Assembly (NCBI GenBank): GCA_036658435.1
Contig: JAVXEO010000007.1
Span: 1 to 50,570 of the forward strand
DNA: 50,570 bases
Source of the DNA: DIGJ01 sp036658435
GTDB lineage: Bacteria > Bacillota > Clostridia > Lachnospirales > Lachnospiraceae
Direction: 5' to 3'
The notes beneath the pieces were generated by a model. That model was given only the letters and a program-made list of their open reading frames with translations. It was not told the DNA's origin and searched no databases. Shown here one piece after another: positions 50,419-50,570 of this stretch (positions are counted from its first letter, which is position 1; each line of letters opens with the position of its first letter). The translations under genes and the position numbers were made by a program.

Positions 50419-50570
50419 ATGTTAAAGATATATTATGGAGATATGGAAAATGTTATTTTTAATACATCCGTTTATTTTAAAAATGTGTATCAGGATGAAT
50501 GGATTATGGAACCTATAGCGGTGGAAATGATTGCAGATGTAGACCATTCAAAAGTTATTTCCGGTGGTGT
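50419..50570 (+). CDS. DUF4869 domain protein, 3' truncated by the window edge
   Basis: The ATG at 50419 follows AAGGAG. About 50 residues are visible (MLKIYYGDMENVIFNTSVYF, then VYQDEWIMEPIAVEMIADVD). This start matches the DUF4869 family of small Clostridia proteins of unknown function, often located with other short hypothetical genes. The rest lies outside the window. Confidence 0.75.
   Translation, partial: MLKIYYGDMENVIFNTSVYFKNVYQDEWIMEPIAVEMIADVDHSKVISGG

Overview
The window is about 50.6 kb of chromosome from a low-GC, Gram-positive, endospore-forming and probably flagellated anaerobe, most likely a Lachnospiraceae-type Clostridium relative. The reasons are: AT-rich codon use with strong AGGAGG-type ribosome binding sites and near-consensus sigma-A promoters with 17-nt spacers; a CotF-like spore-coat protein; class III fructose-1,6-bisphosphatase; ATP-type PEP carboxykinase; a SAM-I riboswitch; 2[4Fe-4S] ferredoxin; flagellin with FliS; and dedicated ECF transporters. 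No rRNA, tRNA, CRISPR array, prophage or insertion sequence was seen. Genes are mostly short operons or single genes on both strands, so this is a core-chromosome mosaic rather than an island.

Layout. 1-6 kb: truncated small alarmone synthetase, S1-domain protein, biotin transporter bioY under a BirA-like operator, a CadC/CadA-type metal-efflux operon with its operator, a free-standing small RNA candidate, and a lipase-like hydrolase. 6-13 kb: a CorA-type transporter preceded by a 22-codon leader ORF, then a flagellar block (1,010-residue FliK-like protein, flagellin, FliS) behind a sigma-28-like promoter, and a LacI-family regulator. 13-24 kb: carbon metabolism (fructose bisphosphatase, 4-alpha-glucanotransferase, glycogen phosphorylase, PEP carboxykinase with a cre-like site) plus a cation efflux protein and a DUF885 lipoprotein. 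24-34 kb: spore-coat ferritin-like protein, flavodoxin-SCP2 fusion, rhomboid protease, MerR-like coiled-coil protein, soluble histidine kinase, HIT protein, MurG with a TSCPD protein, phosphoglucose isomerase, a short ferredoxin and a DUF1858 protein. 34-44 kb: HD-GYP-like phosphohydrolase, O-acetylhomoserine sulfhydrylase, a two-component system, SAM riboswitch-metK, an RluA-type pseudouridine synthase, an AI-2E family permease, and a LiaF/LiaG-like envelope pair. 44.6-50.6 kb: nicotinamidase-like hydrolase followed by a complete group I ECF transporter, a GT-A-like glycosyltransferase, a 42-residue lysine-rich protein behind a structured leader, and the start of a DUF4869 gene.

Functional links. 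Glycogen/maltodextrin breakdown (malQ, glgP), phosphoglucose isomerase, Fbp and PckA cover both directions of hexose phosphate flow. MetY and MetK form a methionine/SAM pair, although only metK carries a SAM riboswitch. Flagellin, FliS, the FliK-like protein and the c-di-GMP-type HD protein point to motility.

The least explained signals are non-coding. A 34-bp palindrome recurs four times, each time directly after the U-tract of an intrinsic terminator and in the same orientation as that terminator. A roughly 120-nt RNA at 4.88-5.00 kb has purine-rich (GGA/GGGG) hairpin loops. A hairpin-rich leader with its own promoter and terminator lies at 49.95-50.19 kb. The 1,010-residue repeat protein in the flagellar operon is the most interesting coding signal.
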